This document shows positions 11,170 through 25,000 of a stretch of 64,000 bases of DNA, one piece after another. The notes below the pieces were generated by a model. It was given only the letters and a program-made list of their open reading frames with translations. It ran no database searches and was not told the DNA's origin. The position numbers and the translations under genes are program-made. Position 1 is the stretch's first letter. The number at the start of each line of letters is the position of its first letter. Origin of the DNA: Blastomussa wellsi. Lineage: Eukaryota; Cnidaria; Anthozoa; Scleractinia; Plerogyridae. The stretch lies in contig OX393564.1 of NCBI GenBank assembly GCA_947652115.1, positions 16,800,405 through 16,864,404 on the forward strand. The letters are read 5' to 3'.

Positions 11170-13649
11170 ATGGCGGACGGATTTATAGAAGAAAAGTCTG
11201 CGGACTTGGGTCCGGACGTGGTAGTAATGTATTTTGAAAGCAGTTTATCGACAGTGCATTTCTGATCTCTAATACTGTTTTATAAAAATTATCATTTTCA
11301 GATTATTGACGATGAGCGATCGGCGTCAACAATTATAAACGTGGTATGATTTTATCTTTTATAATATTTCTGATGCTGAAGCAACTTTATTAAATTAAAA
11401 TGTTTGCAGATGGCAGCAAAATTCAATTTGATAGATCTATGCAAGTCTGTATGTAAATTACCAGAATAAACCTAGTTAGAAACTTTTAAAAACAAGTTGT
11501 ATTAAATTACTGTTTTATATTTTTCTCTCAGTTTAACAGCAAAAATACCTAAATTGTCATGGCGTGTCTTTAAAAAACAGCCCAAATTTTTCAAGTTTGT
11601 TCTTTGTAATCCATCTAAGTCATAACAACCCTTTTTTCCTTTTTGCTTTATTAGTACCTCTATTGTTTCTCACACAAACATTTCTTTTTCTTTAGGAGAC
11701 TGACGTTAACAGTGACCACTCAGAAAAAAGTGAAAAAAGGAAACTCTTAGAGTCATGGCTAAATAAAATCATGAGAATAAAGATCTCTGATGGGAGAACA
11801 TTAATCGGCTCGTTCCTCTGCACTGACCATGACAGAAATATTATTTTAGGATCATGTCAGGAGTTTGTTGGCTCTTCAGGTGTGTGATGTTGTCGTCAAC
11901 TCTCTTTCACCACTGTAAGATGGGCATCTCTATAAAACAGACACGAAGTTGGTCCCTGTGAGCCCTTGTTAAGTAATTTTACAGTATCTAGACATCTCTC
12001 CAAGTAAGACAGTTTATGCTTGTCCCAATGGTGTCTGTCTTCAGAGAGATTTAGTCGAGGTTTTTAATTAGCCCAATGTTAGGCAGCCCAATGTGGCATT
12101 TTTGACAGGAATGACGATTTGCATGGGTGACATACCAGTAGATCAGTTATACTTATGCATAGTTAAATTATACCTGTTATCCCTCAGGGGGACACAGTGC
12201 CAGGCATTTGCTAACCAGACTAACCAGTCTATTCCCCACACCCAGACACTCCTAGGACTCATGACTGACCACAGGTACCCCACTTTGTGTTCAAAATTAA
12301 GATGAGACTATTGATTTCTGTACAAATAGCAAAAGCATGAGTGTCTTAAAACCAAAACCAAAGTAATTACTTGGGCGACTCACAAAGAATGGAGACAATC
12401 TTGTGATCCTACAAAAATAAGCAATTATATGTAAGCAAACACAAAGCATGGAAAAATGTGTGCACCTGAATCACAATTGGTTTTGGTTTTACTTCTGATT
12501 GGTTGAAAGTGGTGCAAGATTTTGAAACCAACCACTGAGTGTACTGATGCAAAACCAAAGCAATTTGGTACTTACTTTCGACACAATCTGAATTCATCAT
12601 TCATAAGACTATAATGGTCTTCTTGTGGCATGTCTATTCAAGGATTAATCATGCTTTCCTAGAGTATTACACAAACAAGACAGCATATAATTATTATACT
12701 AATAGGAAATCAGAAGATTACATTTTCAAAAAAAAACTGATGGAAAAACTCTAACCTGCAGTTCCTTTAAAGAAGCAAACAGAGCAATAATAAAACTACC
12801 TTTATACATATATGGCTGTGCCTCACAAGGACTGGGAACTACTGAATTAATGAATTTGATTGTCTGAAATTGAGACTGATCATGGTCTAGATTTTCCCAT
12901 CTAGACTGGTTGCATTTTGCAGCAAGAATGCTACAAACAAAAACACAAAAACATTGACTTTTCTCCTAACAATACCAAATGGAAGAGACAAAAAGCTTGT
13001 CAAAAATTTAAAAAAGTAATTAGAGTCAAGCAAACTTGGCAAATTTAAAGGGACACAGTCAGCTGGTGCACATGCGCATTTGATATCACTGACTGTGTGC
13101 CTTTAAATTCAGCTCATTGCTGTTCCCAAGCAAAAGTCACATCTAGTAAGTCTCTTGTTTGGCCATATAATACACATCTTAGTAACCAAGCTTAGTTGGT
13201 CTGTGGGAGAATTTTGACCTCAATCATGAGTGCATTCCTCACTATATTTGGTCTGTACTCACGACCTCAGTCAATAAGAGCTGCTAAATGATGGTTCAAC
13301 TAAAATTGAAGCAAAAAACTTTTGAATACAGATTTGATTTTTTCCTAATTCACTTGTTAACTGACAAGTGACAAGTGACGTACTAATGAACAATGAGATC
13401 AGAAGTTACTGAATTTTAAATTGCCCCATGCCACTAACACTGGGACAAAACCACTTCAAACAATTCCCCACCCCTTGGGTAGAAGGGTTGAACTTGAATG
13501 AACTACGCAAAATATTACTTAGTATTTTCCTTCATATATCAACTTTAGTTTTCTTTTGTTTGGCAGATGAGAAGGAGGAACCAAGGATTCTTGGGTTAGC
13601 AATGGTGCCAGGAAAACATATTGTTTCCATTGAAATTGACGAAGAGTAA
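11170..13649 (+). CDS. NAA38: NatC auxiliary subunit NAA38 (LSMD1), Sm-like fold
   Basis: NAA38 is the small Lsm-like subunit of the NatC N-terminal acetyltransferase (with NAA30 and NAA35), which acetylates ML/MI/MF/MW-type N-termini at the ribosome. Four exons join in phase: 11170-11220, 11302-11343, 11696-11879 and 13567-13649, giving about 119 residues, close to the human length of 125. The start ATGGCGGACGG lies just downstream of the shared promoter. Exon 3 carries the Sm1 motif ([20 protein letters not shown], then NIILG). Exon 4 carries Sm2 ([19 protein letters not shown]) and ends DEE. The N-terminus is acidic and low-complexity. The exact donor of exon 2 (11340 or 11343) is ambiguous by one valine. 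Confidence 0.95.
11880..13566. other. NAA38 intron 3
   Basis: This 1.7-kb intron contains a degraded interspersed repeat at about 12465-12570 (TTGGTTTTGGTTTTACTTCT...) that recurs in the opposite orientation near 61490-61600. I see no gene here. Confidence 0.7.
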
Positions 13650-16083
13650 CTTCTACCCAGTTTTTACATCAAAATGAACACATGAAGAGATGTTGTTATA
13701 AGATATGGCAGACCTGTTTTTGAATGCACCACAAGCATTTAACAATGTACACAGCTACTTTCACTACTAACAGAGCCTAAAGTTTGCTGGGATGGTTTGA
13801 CAAACCACAGTGAGCCATGTCATATCTAACCAAAACATGTATAGATTATGTTCTGAATTTTCCAGTCAGCTGGTGAACAAATGTTCATGAGCATGTTTAT
13901 AACTTGTTTTGCAATTCTGGTAGGCGAGCCAACTGGACCAAACTAATGGTACTTTTGTGACGATGCAGTTTGAATAATTAAGTTCCCGGAACATGCTCTT
14001 TCAACACTGTGTATTTTATACAGGTTTTTTTTTAAATGGAAGTAGGCAGCTGGTTTGAGCAGAGTAACTCACTGTTTGCAAGAATCGTTCTTTTTAAATT
14101 TCTTTACTTTTGGGAAAAATGTTGCTGACTTGTCTCAGCAAAGTGGAGCACAGCATCTGATGCTTTGCCAATGCTTTTCATCGGTTGCCAATACTCAAGC
14201 CTAAAATTCACTAGCAACGAGTCAGAGTCATAACCGTTTTGATCTAGAGAAAATCAAATTGACTGAGTTGTAAGCAGAGTTTTGATTCCGCTTATGACCT
14301 CGTCACTTACATTCTAGTGAAAACTAGATTGTCATAGTTGCAAACAGAAAGGAAATACTCCGAGTGCCTGAAACTAGCAATGTGCGATTCTGCTTGCGAC
14401 TCCAACAACAGCATCATAACCAGTATCGGAAGAAAATGGAAACATTCTGGTTCTTCTAACTCAGATTCCATCATGCTCATGACTCTGCTTACGACTCTGA
14501 TTTTCAATTTTCACTACATCTTAAGCGTTCTTACGACTCCGTTTCAAGTGAAAACCAGGCTTTATTGAAAGCACTGTTTATACTTTAGTTTAACATGAAC
14601 TGTAAACATGTTCTGTTACTTTGCAAGTTTTTTTTCTTTTGATATACAAAAAGTCTAATTTGGCTGGAGGATATCAGCCATTCACCTGTTGTATGCAATT
14701 ACTGGAAATACCAATTGAAAATAGTTTCGCTGACATATGAGCTAGAACAACAATAAATTGATTACAGAATACCCAAAACTCAAACAAAAGTGCAAAATCT
14801 TGAAATACTTTATTCCAAACTAAAATAAGAAAATGAGATATCACAGACTTAACTTTAGTTACAATGCACACGCTACTATAAAGTTCAAACAATAATCATA
14901 TGTTGTATTATAATTTAAGGTGGCCGAACACAGTTTTTGTGCACACTACAGTCTTTCTTGCTGATGCAAGGGAGTGTGCAGACAAGGATTGCACATCAAC
15001 AATCAGTGCCAATTTTGGGGAACCAGACTGCAATGGTTTTAGAAAAAGGCAAATGTGACACAGGTTTCAAAAACTGTTTGGCCACCTTAAAGTGCCTATG
15101 AAATGACAAAACAAGCTATGGAAAAATAAGCTTGTCTGAAAGGCCTGATATCTCCTCTCGTTCCAGAGATATTCAAAATTTTGGAAGTATGCAAATGAGG
15201 TACTGATGATGTTATAAGGTGTCTCAGTGATACTACACAACAAAATGTCTAATGAGAGATTTATTATCCAACACGCCACATTGTTATGTCTGGTTCTCTG
15301 GAGTACAAATACCATGTGATATTTGTTTTTGGCATTATTTGTACTCTACGAAGCACAGTTGGACTGCATTACCGAGGAGTCCCTGGTTTTCTTCATTACA
15401 GTATTTTTACTGGTACTTCAACAAACAATCTTTAAATCTAAACAATCGTTTATCTAAAAAAGTAATATCCATTTTCCATCCATATTGTTTTTTTCAGCCA
15501 AAAGTATCCTTTTCTTTCAATATTTCTAAAATATAATTTTCTAAGCAACATTTTTCTCCAAAATATCACCCATGTCCAAAATATCATCACATTATCAAGC
15601 AGAAGCGATATAAAGAATGAGACTGTTGCATGGCAATCAAAAAGGAAAATTTATATTTTGGTAATGCAGCATACCTGGCAGGCAGTTCACACAAAACATT
15701 ATCATCTTTAATTGGAACCTTGAAGCCACACCTCCCCAAACTAAGTACTTGCTAATAGCAAGTTGGTGACTGCACAATTAACATGAGGACCACACAATTT
15801 CAATTCAAAAGAAAGAGGGGATGTTCATAGTCTGACTGAAACAAAACTTAACTTAATGTGTAACATCTTTGATTCATAGTTTAACGAGCAGCACACCAAA
15901 TCATTCATGACTACACCTACACCTGCCATCGAAATTTACTTCTGATCAACTGCATCAAATGGACAACAATAAAAACAGATTGAAGTTATTTGAAAAAAAT
16001 AACTACAAGTATTAATTTACTTTTAATTAAATTTGTTAGTAATAAATGTCAGCTAGTTCTTTCAACCATTCACGGTTCACATC
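13650..16083. other. Convergent intergenic region between NAA38 and the zyxin-family gene
   Basis: Both flanking genes end here, so it should contain their 3' untranslated regions. It is AT-rich with a degenerate repeat rich in GACTC/GAGTC at about 14210-14550 and a MITE at 15227-15375. Short open frames show no family resemblance. Confidence 0.7.
15227..15375 (+). mobile_element. MITE copy (GATACTACACAACA family)
   Basis: It starts near CAGTGATACTACACAACAAA and ends with TTTGTACTCTACGAAGCACA. The same sequence is found in opposite orientation at 28824-28990, and its left end again at 29025-29065. There is no coding capacity. Confidence 0.75.
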
Positions 16084-19000
16084 TCACAATTCAGTTGTTA
16101 AGGGGCGTGCTGGCTTGGAGTCTAGCTCTGAAGTCATCTTTTGTATACGTACTGCATTGCAGTCTTGACACAGGAGGTGATCATCCAGGGGATAGCAACC
16201 AGTGCCACCCTTTTCCGTTGATAATGGAGCCTTGCAATCCTATTATAATAAAGCAAATAGTTAATTGCATTTCATGGTTATATCTCACATTCAAGTAAAC
16301 TTGATAATGAAACCCAATTTATCTCCAAAAGGAATGGCGCAAGTTTGTCTATGTTATCTGACAGGTACAGGCAGTGGCAAACGAGGACACATTGTTCAAG
16401 ACACAAATGTTTCCCTGTTTGCCCACATGCACAACGTTGTAAACAATTTTTCTGTCCGATGCACAAAAAAAAAATGTTTCTGATTTTATTCAGAACCGTT
16501 TTGTGTCCACAACAAATGTTTCCTCATTTGTGCATGCAAAGAAAGGTCATGAGCATTAAGCAACAATGTGTCCTCGTTTGCCACTGCCTTAAATATAATG
16601 TGGCTGCCAACTTTTGTATGGATGTGAGTGCAGTCCCTCAGAATGCCTTAACTTGAGGACTTAAGTCAGTACCTCTCTGGGTACTTTACTGAAATTTTTA
16701 ACAGTAATAGAAGAGCAAGGAAAAAGTTCCATACTCAAAAGGTTCCATGCTACAGTTGCACATGTTGCATGCAGGCCCGTAAGCAGGATTTTTCATGGGG
16801 GGGGGGGTGTGTATGAGCGTCTCCAGCGCGAAATCCCTACCGCCACAGGCGCGAGAACGTAGGGGGGTTTGGGGGTATCCTCCCCCAGGAAATTTTGAAA
16901 AAAATAGTTTATCCGACACAGCATTTCGTGGGTTTTGAAGGCAGTTTGTTAGGTTCGAAACAAGGCAGGTTAAAGTGAAGGAAACAATTTATTATTTACT
17001 TTGATAATTTTTTTCACAATGAGCGGACTTCCAAGGCTCGTGGGGGGGGGGGGGTGGTCGCACCCGTTGCACCCCCCTCCCTACGGGCCTGGCATGGGAT
17101 GTGTTACATGCCAATCATGTAAAGCCAAAGGACTTACAGGATGTTACAGTGCTGACAGTTACGTCGTCAGATTTCTAAATTCTGTCATTCCATCTATTAG
17201 GTATTACAGAGATTTTATTCACAAGTGTACTTTCTAATTGCTTACCTCGCAAATGTAACACTTAACATGAAAATCCTTGTTCATTGAAACAATACGAACT
17301 GTCTCGTCTTGACCCTGAAATAATAACATTAACATTCCTCCATTAACCGTATCAATTTAGTGTGACCTCAAGTAAAAAAAATTGCCGCCTGCCCAAACTT
17401 TTAATTAGTAAACAAACCATTAACAGCTACTGATAAAATGGCAGCTCAGATGCTAACAAGTTATTAAAACCTAACCAATGAAAATTGCATTCAATTGAGA
17501 ACACATCGAGCCTCGCCATTCAGGGTCCAGTGCAACCATAAGGCCATGCCATCTGTATTATTTAATAACTTTTCAGAATCTACATTATGCCATCAGTGGT
17601 AATAATTTATACTCAAGGCACTGAACAATAATTATTTCTCCTACATATTCTCTTCTCCTTTTTGGGCACAATGATAATTACCTCTTCAGGGACTATCAGC
17701 TGATTGCAAGATGCACATCTTGGTGAATATTTCCTGGAATAAAAGACTGGGTTTAGAAACAGAGTAAAGAATGCTGTGGGGAAAAACAGCTCATTTGAAA
17801 TTGAACCCTGTGCGAAAGTCTTCAACACCACAACTTTATGCCCTGACTGTACTATGGTGGGTTAAATGAGTTCATTATCAGCATTAGTTGAAGAAGCCCA
17901 GTCCAAATGTTTTTTAGGAGGAGATGAGATGGCCTGATTACTGGGCAGCAGATGAGTCCTTAATATGAAGTGTTAAATTAATGTTTTAGTCACCTATAGT
18001 AGTCCTCTATGCAGTGGATTTTATTAAAGTTGTCCACAGTAAACTGAAGTCCATCAAGTTTCTTGTTGCAAACTTCACACTTGAAACAGTCTGGATGAAA
18101 ACATTTTCCAGTTGCCCGTAAAATCTGTTTTAAGAAATCATCAAGTTTCACTCAACAGTAACCTTAAAACTATTCCTGGGTTGACATCACAAACTGATTT
18201 GCATGGCATCAAGTCTTTGTAAACATGCATGCAAATCAGTTTGTGACGTCAGCCCAGAAAAAGACCCACGCCCCTTCCGACTCAGTCATGAACCAAATAA
18301 CGTGCAGTTTTTCGGAACTTTTTAATGCTATAAATAGTCCACATTTAGTAAAAAGGAGAAACGAAAGGTGCAATGCGTTTCAAACTGGTTTATTTTAACG
18401 AAAAAATATTTTGGGGTTAGGTCCACTTTAAAGCACAGATTTGCCTGTAGCATCACAACACGCAAAAAACATTGCTTTTGTAGATTAGTTTCAACTGAAG
18501 GCGATTTCTTGAGTAAAACAACAAATGCAACTAATTTAAACAAGATTCTGCATGCATTTGAGAAGCTCCCTACCTGCACACAAAAGTTTTTTCCTTCCAC
18601 CCCTTGTCCATTCCAGAAGAATGGAAGAGAGGGTTATTATTTTGCTTCAAAACCAAAATTGCCTTTTGATAACAAAGACAAAGAAAAATTATAATTACTC
18701 ACTCACCCGCTCAGTGATATGCTGGATGCAAACCCAACAGGTTTCCAGAGTATCCTACAATTGCAAAACACCAGTTAAACAATTTAATATCAAATCACCA
18801 AAATTATTGAAAAAATAACAAAATAAATTGAAAAATAAACTCAAAACATATCAAAGCTGACTCTTTGGCATAGCATTACAGGATATCAACAAAAAGAAAT
18901 GGAAATTATTGTTGTCTTGCAAAGGGGTGACGATCACAGATTTTGTTCTCCCTTTGTATGTCCAGGACAGAGTGGAAATATGTCCAGCTGCCAGGGTCTC

Positions 19001-22000
19001 ATTCAGGGTTGCATGTGGATAAATAAAAAGCATTGTCATACTGCATTGGTGGTCTAAATTGATCAGGCATGAAAAAAGCGATCTTTTAGAGGTCAATAAA
19101 GCTTGAGCCATGCTCAGATTGATCTACTTTTAAGTTAGAGATTAATTCAAAGTTTTCTGACTAGCATCCCTGTCTCTTAAATATAAGTATAGCAGTCACG
19201 TCCCCTCCCTTGGATTTGTCTCCTATCCAAAATACATCTAAGTTACTGTATTTTCATTCTTGTCAAAATAAGAACATGAAGTGTAGGTAAAGATCAGGAC
19301 ACGTTTTTGGCCGCCGCGATCGCACCGCGATTGCGTCGCTAATTGCGGCCTGATTGCCGCGATCATGGCGCAATTCATGATGCAATCGTGCCACATTTTT
19401 TGGCTGCTGCGATCCGCCATCGCGGCGCGATCGCGTTGTCAATCGCGTCGCCAATCACAGCACGCCGAGTGATGTCCTTGCAAATCGGTATGACATTCAC
19501 ACACGACGCAAGTACAGTTATAATATACATATCATGCATACTTTGCATGATGAGATCTGAATTTTTGTACTTTTATTGACACTGTAACATCATTATGTTC
19601 ATGAACATTAGTAAAACTGAATCTGTCATGGACAACTGCCAGTGACTCACCAGATAATCAGTCTCACAAAAACACTGTTCTTCCACTTTGTAGAACACCT
19701 TTCCAGTTAACTGACATCCTAAGAATTAAAAAGAACAAAACGGAATCAGCTCTGAGATATAAGTGAGAATATGAAAGGTGCACGTCAAGAAAAAAACCCA
19801 GACGATTAGTGTACCGAGACAGGGCTGCCACTAAGGGCCGGCGGCCGGGAAATTTCCCCGGCTGCTACAAGTTTGAGCCCCAGCTACTTTGAAACAAAAC
19901 CAAAACACTGGAAAGTGAAAAATACATCAAACAACAAAATCCACTGACAACTTTTTTTACTTTCCCTGCCTACTTGGAAAATTAGTGACAGCCCTGTATG
20001 ATCAACCAAATCCAATAATCATGTTCAGTGAATTGTCACTGGTGCTTGAGTTGTGACCAGATTAAAGAGATTTGTCTCTGATTGACAAGGTTTTTCACTG
20101 GCGCATTAGAAATGAAGGACAATTTAAGATGAAGCAGGTGTTTGACAAAACGGAATCAGCTCTGAGATATAAGTGAGAATATGAAAGGTGCACGTCAAGA
20201 AAAAAACCCAGACGATTAGTGTACCGAGACAGGGCTGCCACTAAGGGCCGGCGGCCGGGAAATTTCCCCGGCTGCTACAAGTTTGAGCCCCAGCTACTTT
20301 GAAACAAAACCAAAACACTGGAAAGTGAAAAATACATCAAACAACAAAATCCACTGACAACTTTTTTTACTTTCCCTGCCTACTTGGAAAATTAGTGACA
20401 GCCCTGTATGATCAACCAAATCCAATAATCATGTTCAGTGAATTGTCACTGGTGCTTGAGTTGTGACCAGATTAAAGAGATTTGTCTCTGATTGACAAGG
20501 TTTTTCACTGGCGCATTAGAAATGAAGGACAATTTAAGATGAAGCAGGTGTTTGACAAAACGGAATCAGCTCTGAGATATAAGTGAGAATATGAAAGGTG
20601 CACGTCAAGAAAAAAACCCAGACGATTAGTGTACCGAGACAGGGCTGCCACTAAGGGCCGGCGGCCGGGAAATTTCCCCGGCTGCTACAAGTTTGAGCCC
20701 CAGCTACTTTGAAACAAAACCAAAACACTGGAAAGTGAAAAATACATCAAACAACAAAATCCACTGACAACTTTTTTTACTTTCCCTGCCTACTTGGAAA
20801 ATTAGTGACAGCCCTGTATGATCAACCAAATCCAATAATCATGTTCAGTGAATTGTCACTGGTGCTTGAGTTGTGACCAGATTAAAGAGATTTGTCTCTG
20901 ATTGACAAGGTTTTTCACTGGCGCATTAGAAATGAAGGACAATTTAAGATGAAGCAGGTGTTTGACAAAACGGAATCAGCTCTGAGATATAAGTGAGAAT
21001 ATGAAAGGTGCACGTCAAGAAAAAAACCCAGACGATTAGTGTACCGAGACAGGGCTGCCACTAAGGGCCGGCGGCCGGGAAATTTCCCCGGCTGCTACAA
21101 GTTTGAGCCCCAGCTACTTTGAAACAAAACCAAAACACTGGAAAGTGAAAAATACATCAAACAACAAAATCCACTGACAACTTTTTTTACTTTCCCTGCC
21201 TACTTGGAAAATTAGTGACAGCCCTGTATGATCAACCAAATCCAATAATCATGTTCAGTGAATTGTCACTGGTGCTTGAGTTGTGACCAGATTAAAGAGA
21301 TTTGTCTCTGATTGACAAGGTTTTTCACTGGCGCATTAGAAATGAAGGACAATTTAAGATGAAGCAGGTGTTTGACAGGAGGAAACACAAGTTGGGCAGT
21401 TGGGGCATTTGTGCCTGTCATGCTGGTAAACAGGGCTCCTGATTAGCTGCCAAAAGCACCCTCCTTCCAATGCTTCTGAGGTAGCTGAAAAGCATAGGTA
21501 TTTAGCTAAACAGATTACAGCGCTAGGACAGCTACTTCAGGGGCCAGAGGGCAGATAGAATAAGCTGCTGGATCAGGTCCTGGACACCAGCATGATGGAT
21601 CACAGGGGCCTCAGCTGACTGGCATGTGTGAACACCTGGCCATAATCACACCTTACTAGAGGAGCTCTGGCAGCAACGCTGGGCTAGCAAAAAAATTTTT
21701 GGTCAGTAACATCCAAGTTGTCACTAGCCACGAGGCTAGTAAGCTGAAAAGTTAGTATTGAGCACTGTCAGTCAAAAATTTCAATCTGATGCAAGATGCA
21801 AGCTGACAAATCACTGCAGCTATGATCAGCCAAGAAATCTACCTCTAAAAAGATTTCCTGGAAAACTGCCTGAATTCTGACTACCTGCCAAGTTACTCAC
21901 CGCACTTGACACATAGAAAGCATTTGATGTGGAAAAGTTTATCCATGGCTGTACATCCTGTACCCTCACCAGAAACCTTCTGACCACATTTACTACACAT

Positions 22001-25000
22001 TCCTGTAAAATGAAGAAAAGTTAAAGCTTGCTTCGGGTTGAACCAAAGGAGTTATGGTGGCCTGATAATTGTTTGAACATACAACTCTGGATCAAACGGT
22101 ACGAGTTCAAGCCAGGACCAACATGTTGTGCTCATGGGCAAGCCAGTACAGTGATGTACCAGTGAATTTAACTCGCGAATGACACACCGTACAGGCCTGA
22201 GACTTGAAGAACTTGTTTATTTATTTATAATCTACACTATCTGAAATTCTTAACTTCTGTAGTTAAATTGTTTCAAATTTAGTTTTTAATTACGTGACAG
22301 TGAAAATCACCAATTGATCATCAGCCAATCTGGTAGGTCCGTGCAGTGACAGCAAGTCTGAATTGCAGACTTGGCTAGAATCTGCTCTTCGTGGTGCTGA
22401 CCAAAAGAACATCAGATGAGACTGAGTTTGTTGAGGCTGTTAATTTTATTTTATTTATTTATTTATTACAATTTATGGATTAAAAACCAAAGGATGACCC
22501 GTAAAGGAGTCCTAGACCCCATATCAAAACAGATCACCTTAACTATATATATATATAAACAACAAAATAATAGATTCAAAAAATACAGAAATATAAAAAT
22601 TACTTACAAGTCACTGAAAAATTTCTTAACTCTAGATTTAAAAATATTTACATATTATTAAAAATATTTACATTATCAGAAACATAAGGTGCATAGTACT
22701 GATGTGTTTCCTTCTACTGTACTGTATATTCATCAGGTCTAACAAAAGAGAATCTGACAGGTTTATATTGAATCTCAAACTGCTCTCTGGGTGTCGGTAA
22801 CTCCTATGCCCAGGGTTTTCATTTAAGGTCAGAGGCCGGACGTTTCGTCCGGTTGTTTCCCATTCCACGTCCGGTACTTTGATACCAATATTTGGGATTT
22901 GTATTTTATTTGTTACTATGATAATCATATTTTTTTTAATTGACACGGTGAGTAGTAAAAATGGTAATTTTCTCCCAACCACAAGAACTAAAACATCTCG
23001 CGCGTGCCCTTTACTAATAAGGTCACCATTTAGAAGGTTCAGCTTATATTTCCCTTATCCAACGATCAAAATATGACTTTAAAGCTTTTGAACTTTGAAA
23101 TAGAAAGAAATGACAGATTGTATCTCAAGACAAACTAAAAAGAAAACACTGGCAATCTTGAAAGTGATCAACTGATCTTTCAAATTTGGAGTTCTTCAAT
23201 GCTCGAGAGACAAGCAAAACTGATTCCTGGGTTCCAGAAACGCTGGAAACAACGTTCCTGAGTGTTCTATTTTTAAAAATTTTTTGGAAAGGCATGCCCC
23301 CAGGCCCCCTATGTGCCTTGCGCCTTCTGGCGCCCAAAAAAATTCACATCCGGTGCATTCACAAATATGACCACTACTTTGACCGCTACTTTAGAAAACT
23401 GTGTTGAAAACCCTGCATGCCCCTATGAAAGCTTTGCTTGAGGGCACATAAGAGTGAGGCCCGGGTTCAAACATCTAGCTTTTCATGTGCCAAACCTAAT
23501 TTGGGTCAACCTGCCACTCTATTTGACTGGACTTGTCAGGTAGAGTGGCAAAAGATCAACTTCAGTTCACATGTTGATCTTTACATCTGCCGAATATTAC
23601 GCTAATATATTTGTTAATATAAGAGTGTTTCTGATTGGTGAGTGAGCTGTTAAAAACGTGGTCGTGTATATCAGAAATGGCACGACACAACACTCTGCAG
23701 AGCAGATCTAGGGGGAGGGTGCAGTGGGTGCGAACCCCCTCCTGAGATGACCTGCGGCTTTCTAATACAGCTAGTATTCTGCTAAAATTCTATTCTACGA
23801 AATTCACAGTAGCGCTTAAATACAGGAATGGCTCTGGGCTCGGAATGCACTGGGAACGGGTTTGGTTAGCTAAATTAGACTACAAAATCACCATGGTTAG
23901 CCTATTATAACACTGCGGTTAGTATAGGTAATCACATGAGGCCAAGTACTATTAAGGATTAATTGCACGAGAGTTTTCAAAATTTTCCAAAATTGCCCGA
24001 GTCGCGAAGCGACGAGGGCAATTTGGGCAAAATTTATACGAAGGAAAATCACGCGCGCAGTCTATTTTTATCTGGGAAGCCTGTTTAGCGCTACGGCAAT
24101 TAACGGATTAGCCAATCATTAACAGGTAATCATGCCCTCTCTTGATTACTAAAAATGCCCTCGATTAAGAAAAAATGCCCTCTCTCTCAACCAATCAGCG
24201 CTCAGTAATTTTGCCCTTTATTGATAAGCCTACTAAGCAATCCGGTTAGCCTACTATAGCACTCCGGTTAGCCTACTAAGCACTGCGGTTATGCGGTTAG
24301 CTCTCAAGAATGGTAAGGGTAACACGATAGATAGAGCTCGTGATCTGAGTGACCCCGGGATTGACGAAAAAATCAAAGTCTAAAAAAATTTAAGTGTCCC
24401 CGAGCCATTCCTGAGGGTGTCAATGGGGTTAACTGTTTAGCGTATAATGACGTTTTTTTGCTATCGTAACCGTATAAACAACAAAATATGAACTGCCTAA
24501 CGTATATAAGGAGATCGACTTTTTAGCGTATGCGGTATTTAACGGGCAAAGTTTGGCGATTTTCGAAGACAATTAAGTCAAATAACAGCATTTTTGAGAA
24601 ACAAATGTAAATTTTAGTTTAGTTTTGACCTTGTTTTACTCTTCTGGAGACCCTTTGTGGTCCTTTGTACCATTATTTTTCGTCTCAGTACGTGTCGTGT
24701 TGGAGATTGCATGATTTTATTTCGTGACATCCTCCGAGCCTGCGCTCTCCCTGCGGTTTTAGTTACCAGTTCCAGGCTTCTCTCTCCGCCTTGTAAGACA
24801 AACATGTCAAACATGGCAGCCATTAGTGCAGTGATTACCTTTTACCGAAATTCGCAAGTTTTAGAACGTTTTCGTTCAAGAATTTCTTTTCGGGATGACT
24901 TACAAAGTTTCAAAAATTTCAAACGCCACGTAGAGAGTTTTCTTGCCGTGAAGGAGAAAGCAAGGGAGCTCGGAATAAATTGCTTCGAGCTGAAAATGTT

